Shown here: one piece after another, positions 61,028 to 64,000 of the stretch
Numbering within the stretch: the first letter of the stretch is position 1
How the letters are laid out: each line of letters starts with the position of its first letter
DNA from: Flavobacterium sp. Root186
GTDB lineage: Bacteria; Bacteroidota; Bacteroidia; Flavobacteriales; Flavobacteriaceae
Direction of reading: 5' to 3'
Assembly (NCBI RefSeq): GCF_001428525.1
Contig: NZ_LMHW01000013.1
Span: 759,738 to 823,737 of the forward strand
Length of the DNA: 64,000 nt
Notes under the pieces: model-generated
What the model was told of the DNA's origin: nothing
Database searches by the model: none
The model's input: the letters and a program-made list of their open reading frames with translations, nothing else
Translations under genes and position numbers: made by a program

Positions 61028-62641
61028 TTATTTTTTATGCGCATTTACCGCAGCAGCTACGAAATTCACAAAAATCGGGTGCGGATTTGCTACCGTACTT
61101 TTGTATTCGGGGTGATATTGTACACCAATAAAAAACGGGTGGTTATCAAGCTCTACAATTTCTACTAATCCAGTATCAGGATTAACTCCAGAAGCTTTTA
61201 GACCAGCTTTTTGCAATTCATCTGCGTATTTATTATTGTATTCATAACGGTGGCGGTGACGCTCTGAAATGGTTGTTTCACCATAAATCCTGTGTGCCAG
61301 CGTATTTGGTTTAATATCACATTTCCAAGCTCCCAAACGCATTGTTCCGCCTTTGTCTGTAACATTTTTTTGCTCTTCCATTAAACTCACAACCGGATGA
61401 GGCGTTTTATCGTTCATCTCAGTAGAATTGGCTTCAGCATAACCTAAAATATTTCTTGAATATTCGATAACAGACATCTGCATTCCTAAACAAATTCCGA
61501 AAAACGGAATGTTATTTTCACGTGCATAACGTACTGCTTCAATTTTTCCTTCAATCCCTCTTTCACCAAATCCAGGAGCAACTAAAACCCCGTCAAGAAC
61601 ACTTAATTTCTCAGCAACATTATCAATATTGATATGTTCTGAGTGAATAGAAATTACATTTACTTTAGTTTCATTTGCAGCACCTGCATGAATAAAGGCC
61701 TCTAAAATAGATTTGTAACAATCCTGCATTTCTACATATTTTCCAATCAAACCAATATTTACAGTTTGTTTAGGATTTTTTAATCTGCGTAAAAAAGTAT
61801 TCCATGTTTTTAAATCCGGAGATGCTTTTTTAGGTAAATCTAATTTCTTCAAAGCTACAACATCTAATCCTTCTTCAAGCATTAAATTTGGAACTTCATA
61901 TATCGTCGAAGCGTCAATTGACTGAATAACTGCTTCTTTTTTAACGTTACAAAACAAAGCTAGTTTTTGACGTAATTCCTGAGACAATTCGTGCTCAGTT
62001 CTACAAACCAGAATATCTGCTTTGATTCCGCTTTCCATCAAAGTTTTTACGGAGTGCTGTGTTGGTTTTGTTTTCAACTCTCCAGCAGCGGCTAAATAAG
62101 GAACTAATGTTAAATGAATAACAATTCCGTTATTTTCTCCTAATTCCCAAACTAACTGACGAACAGACTCAATATAAGGTAAAGACTCAATATCACCTAC
62201 AGTTCCTCCAATTTCAGTAATTACAATATCATAATCGCCAGATTTACCCAGCAATTGCATTCTGTCTTTAATTTCGTTTGTAATATGAGGGACAACCTGA
62301 ACTGTTTTTCCTAAAAATTCTCCTCTTCTTTCTTTTTCAATAACCGAAAGATAAACTCTTCCTGTTGTAACGTTATTTGCCTGAGAAGTAGGAACGTTAA
62401 GAAAACGCTCGTAATGACCTAAATCTAAATCTGTTTCCGCACCATCATCTGTTACATAACATTCTCCGTGCTCATAAGGGTTCAATGTTCCCGGATCCAC
62501 ATTAATATACGGATCAAATTTTTGAATAGTTGTACGGTATCCTCTTCCTTGTAACAATTTTGCTAAAGATGCTGCAATGATTCCTTTTCCTAATGAAGAA
62601 GTCACACCGCCTGTAACAAAAATATATTTTGTTTGATTCAT
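61028..62641 (-). CDS. pyrG: CTP synthase (PyrG)
   Basis: 537 residues, full length. Makes CTP from UTP, ATP and glutamine. N-terminal synthetase domain with GGVTSSLGKGIIAASLAKLL and KFDPYINVDPGTLNPYEHGE; C-terminal class I glutamine amidotransferase with nucleophile Cys in FFGICLGMQ and the His-Glu pair in GVQYHPEYKS. Cytoplasmic homotetramer. -7 box at 62680, and co-transcribed with yidC downstream. Confidence 0.98.
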   Translation of the reverse strand: MNQTKYIFVTGGVTSSLGKGIIAASLAKLLQGRGYRTTIQKFDPYINVDPGTLNPYEHGECYVTDDGAETDLDLGHYERFLNVPTSQANNVTTGRVYLSVIEKERRGEFLGKTVQVVPHITNEIKDRMQLLGKSGDYDIVITEIGGTVGDIESLPYIESVRQLVWELGENNGIVIHLTLVPYLAAAGELKTKPTQHSVKTLMESGIKADILVCRTEHELSQELRQKLALFCNVKKEAVIQSIDASTIYEVPNLMLEEGLDVVALKKLDLPKKASPDLKTWNTFLRRLKNPKQTVNIGLIGKYVEMQDCYKSILEAFIHAGAANETKVNVISIHSEHINIDNVAEKLSVLDGVLVAPGFGERGIEGKIEAVRYARENNIPFFGICLGMQMSVIEYSRNILGYAEANSTEMNDKTPHPVVSLMEEQKNVTDKGGTMRLGAWKCDIKPNTLAHRIYGETTISERHRHRYEYNNKYADELQKAGLKASGVNPDTGLVEIVELDNHPFFIGVQYHPEYKSTVANPHPIFVNFVAAAVNAHKK

Positions 62642-62679
62642 TCTGTTGTTGTTTGTAAGTAGTTGTGTAAAAAACTTGG

Positions 62680-62687
62680 CAAAAGTA
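62680..62687 (-). promoter_or_regulatory. -7 box TACTTTTG of pyrG
   Basis: The plus strand reads CAAAAGTA, 39 bases before the ATG. A TTG at the -33 position (CAA at 62710-62712) lies 22 bases upstream. Confidence 0.65.
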
Positions 62688-62858
62688 CAAATTTAATTAG
62701 ATAATTTATCAATTAGAGAATGAGATAATTTGCAAATTTTTAAACAGATTGATTACTTGGTTTTGTAATCGATAATTTTAAGCTTTTATTAGCAGTATTT
62801 TTAAGAAATATCTTTAAAATGGATTTATATATTACCAATATATAATGTCCAAAACCAA

Positions 62859-63275
62859 TTATTTTAAGTTTTTAACCTGAGCAGTATCCTTACTTATTTT
62901 TTCAGACTTGATTACAGAATCACGATGGCGTTTTATATCTTCTCTAATAGCTTCTACCTGACTTTGAGATACTTTATTTTTCACATAATCAGATTTAACA
63001 GCAAAAAAGATAGAAAAATATACTATTAAAGGAATAAAAATCAATCCAATTCCTAACCCTAATCCTATTTTTGCAAGTTTGGCTGAAACGTTTGCTTTTT
63101 TTGCTTGTGATAAACCAATTGCTCCGAAAATTATTGCGAGAATAGCCAGCACTATATAAATTATCGTAAAAACTAAATGTGGTATAAAGACAAAAATAAT
63201 TGCTAATACGGCCACTATTATTGCCAATTTACTTTCGCTTTCTCCTGTTTTTGAGGACTGAAAATTATTTTTCAT
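62859..63275 (-). CDS. DUF4190-like small membrane protein
   Basis: 138 residues. Two membrane regions (LAIIVAVLAIIFVFIPHLVFTIIYIVLAILAIIFGAIGLSQAKK and IGLGLGIGLIFIPLIVYFSIFFAVKSDY), the first ending in the DUF4190-type GAIGLSQAKK turn, then a charged C-terminal tail (AIREDIKRHRDSVIKSEK). The function is unknown. -7 box at 63341-63348. Confidence 0.75.
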   Translation of the reverse strand: MKNNFQSSKTGESESKLAIIVAVLAIIFVFIPHLVFTIIYIVLAILAIIFGAIGLSQAKKANVSAKLAKIGLGLGIGLIFIPLIVYFSIFFAVKSDYVKNKVSQSQVEAIREDIKRHRDSVIKSEKISKDTAQVKNLK

Positions 63276-63340
63276 TATTAGGTCTTTAATATTTACTTGT
63301 AAAAATATAAAAACACTAAAAAGAAGTTAATACACTGAAA

Positions 63341-63348
63341 CAAAGTTA
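63341..63348 (-). promoter_or_regulatory. -7 box TAACTTTG of the DUF4190-like gene
   Basis: The plus strand reads CAAAGTTA, 66 bases before the ATG at 63275. Confidence 0.45.
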
Positions 63349-63377
63349 CTAACAATTAAAACAGTCTTTTTTTTAGA

Positions 63378-63611
63378 TTACTGCCCTTTTGGATATTGCT
63401 TTTTGATATTTCGAATTAACTCTTCCAAACCATTTAATTTCAACTCATAAATAAGCTGTAACTGCTGCCCCAATTCTCCTTTTGGAAAACCTTTATTGTG
63501 ATACCAAACGACATAATATTCTGGTAAATCGATTAAAAAACGACCTTCGTATTTACCGAAAGGCATTTTGGTATGCGCTAATTTTATGAGAAGTTTTTTG
63601 TCTTGTTCCAT
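63378..63611 (-). CDS. DUF3820 family protein
   Basis: 77 residues, soluble. The DUF3820 core is KMPFGKYEGRFLIDLPEYYVVWYHNKGFPKGELGQQLQLIYELKLNGLEELI, complete. A common small protein in Bacteroidota and Proteobacteria; no proven activity. The leader carries a 17-bp terminator-like hairpin at 63627-63672. Confidence 0.9.
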   Translation of the reverse strand: MEQDKKLLIKLAHTKMPFGKYEGRFLIDLPEYYVVWYHNKGFPKGELGQQLQLIYELKLNGLEELIRNIKKQYPKGQ

Positions 63612-63626
63612 TTTTTAAAGAAAAAA

Positions 63627-63672
63627 GAAGCAAGAAGAAAGAAAATACAAACTCATTCTTTCTTCTTGCTTC
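63627..63672 (-). terminator. 17-bp terminator-like hairpin between nagB-type gene and DUF3820
   Basis: GAAGCAAGAAGAAAGAA (63627-63643) pairs perfectly with 63656-63672 around a 12-base loop, followed on the minus strand by six T. It probably terminates the nagB-type transcript. A possible -7 box for the DUF3820 gene lies just upstream of it, so it may also sit in that gene's leader. Confidence 0.8.
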
Positions 63673-63681
63673 TATTACGTA

Positions 63682-63689
63682 CAAAGTTA
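63682..63689 (-). promoter_or_regulatory. Possible -7 box TAACTTTG of the DUF3820 gene
   Basis: The plus strand reads CAAAGTTA. If used, transcription would start just before the hairpin at 63627-63672. Confidence 0.4.
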
Positions 63690-63717
63690 TTCTAATTTTT
63701 CTTTTTAGATAGTGTTT

Positions 63718-63765
63718 CGCCACGAATTCATGAATTATACTCAAATCAATTCGTGAATTTGTAGC
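63718..63765. repeat. Imperfect inverted repeat of the CCACGAATT family
   Basis: CGCCACGAATTCATGAATT opposite AATTCGTGAATTTGTAGCG, imperfect at a few positions. Next to it (63776-63797) are AGAACCTTAG phrases like those at 41525. Confidence 0.55.
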
Positions 63766-63793
63766 GAATATAAAAACTTAGAACCTTAGCTTC

Positions 63794-64000
63794 TTAGTAG
63801 TGCCATCTCACGAAAGCTTCCATTGCTGCATAAGTGGCTAAACCTAGCTGCTGATACAAAGCTGCTGTTTCGCTGTTTCGGTCTTCAGCTCTCTGCCAAA
63901 ATTCTCTGGCGTCTGTTCCCTGAAAAACAACTCCATCTTTTTGAGACTGGTGTTTGAAGATTCCGTGACGTTTTGCCAAAACCTGATCAGGGCTCATCGG
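63794..64000 (-). CDS. nagB: C-terminal end of a glucosamine-6-phosphate deaminase-like protein (runs off the right edge)
   Basis: The visible 68 codons read SPDQVLAKRHGIFKHQSQKD, then GTDAREFWQRAEDRNSETAALYQQLGLATYAAMEAFVRWHY and a stop. I recall this tail from the long Bacteroidota NagB proteins (about 640-660 residues), which carry a PIG-L-like deacetylase domain after the deaminase domain. The reading is by memory of the family, so moderately sure. The frame continues beyond base 64000, so the ATG at 63995-63997 is not a real start. Confidence 0.6.
   Translation of the reverse strand, partial: PMSPDQVLAKRHGIFKHQSQKDGVVFQGTDAREFWQRAEDRNSETAALYQQLGLATYAAMEAFVRWHY

Noticed and set aside
63553..63744. 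63-residue leftward ORF over the DUF3820 start
   Set aside because: It overlaps DUF3820 in another frame and the hairpin; the sequence is arm and repeat translated.
1..64000. tRNA or rRNA genes
   Set aside because: I looked through the larger gaps for cloverleaf ends and conserved rRNA stretches and saw none; a covariance-model search would settle this.

Overview
The window is AT-rich chromosomal DNA from a member of the Bacteroidota, almost certainly a Flavobacterium or close relative. The evidence is a SusC-type outer-membrane receptor, a T9SS type A sorting domain on a secreted subtilase, many Flavobacteria-restricted families (DUF4834, DUF3810, DUF4268, DUF3820, paired DUF3857 proteins), and Bacteroidota -7 promoter boxes (TAnnTTTG) upstream of many genes. 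No rRNA, tRNA, CRISPR array, phage or insertion sequence was recognised. Genes are densely packed on both strands. Intergenic gaps hold hairpin terminators and several families of short dispersed repeats.

Layout. 1-4250: 5' part of a susC gene, its membrane-spanning propeller/LuxR regulator, and a cluster of REP-like hairpins. 4249-7115: uvrA. 7135-13700: a small membrane protein, then a leftward cluster of DUF4834, YfhO-like protein, small membrane protein, glycosyltransferase and Wzx-like flippase (surface glycan or glycolipid assembly). 13813-17914: outer-membrane protein, GNAT-like protein, lipoprotein, and a PLP-dependent alpha-oxoamine synthase, probably for sphingo- or sulfonolipid synthesis. 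18148-23245: a nitrogen-oxide module with nirK fused to cytochrome c, a SUMF1-fold protein, a SCO protein, the NO-stress repair protein Ric, azurin, and an Rrf2-family Fe-S regulator. A shared AAAGA-N8-TCTTT palindrome lies 41-45 bp before nirK, ric and rrf2, so the module is probably one regulon. 23383-25750: NYN/LOTUS-type protein and an FMN glutamate-synthase-like protein. 25764-29607: three tandem paralogous lipoproteins beside a GH88 enzyme.

29844-43805 is mostly housekeeping and conserved unknown genes: ABC exporter, rdgB, DEAD-box helicase, DUF389 protein, pepD, DUF3810 protein, an ECF sigma factor with a membrane partner, PlsC-like acyltransferase and CoA-type NUDIX. 44004-51232 is a three-gene operon encoding a TPR/MORN-type protein and two DUF3857/transglutaminase-like proteins, the second of which has lost its catalytic triad. 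51250-55503 is a leftward group: mnmA, T9SS subtilase, nitronate monooxygenase-like protein and a small secreted protein. 55609-58140 has an exported dikinase-like protein with the domain order of plant glucan water dikinase, and a DUF4956 protein. 58166-64000 has a MORN protein, yidC, pyrG, DUF4190-like and DUF3820 proteins, and the 3' end of a nagB-type gene.

For 'something new', the best candidates are the Rrf2/palindrome nitrogen-oxide regulon with its cysteine-less SUMF1-fold protein, the exported water-dikinase-like protein, and the TPR-MORN operon with an active and an inactive transglutaminase. All calls come from reading the sequence by eye. No homology search, structure prediction or folding calculation was run.
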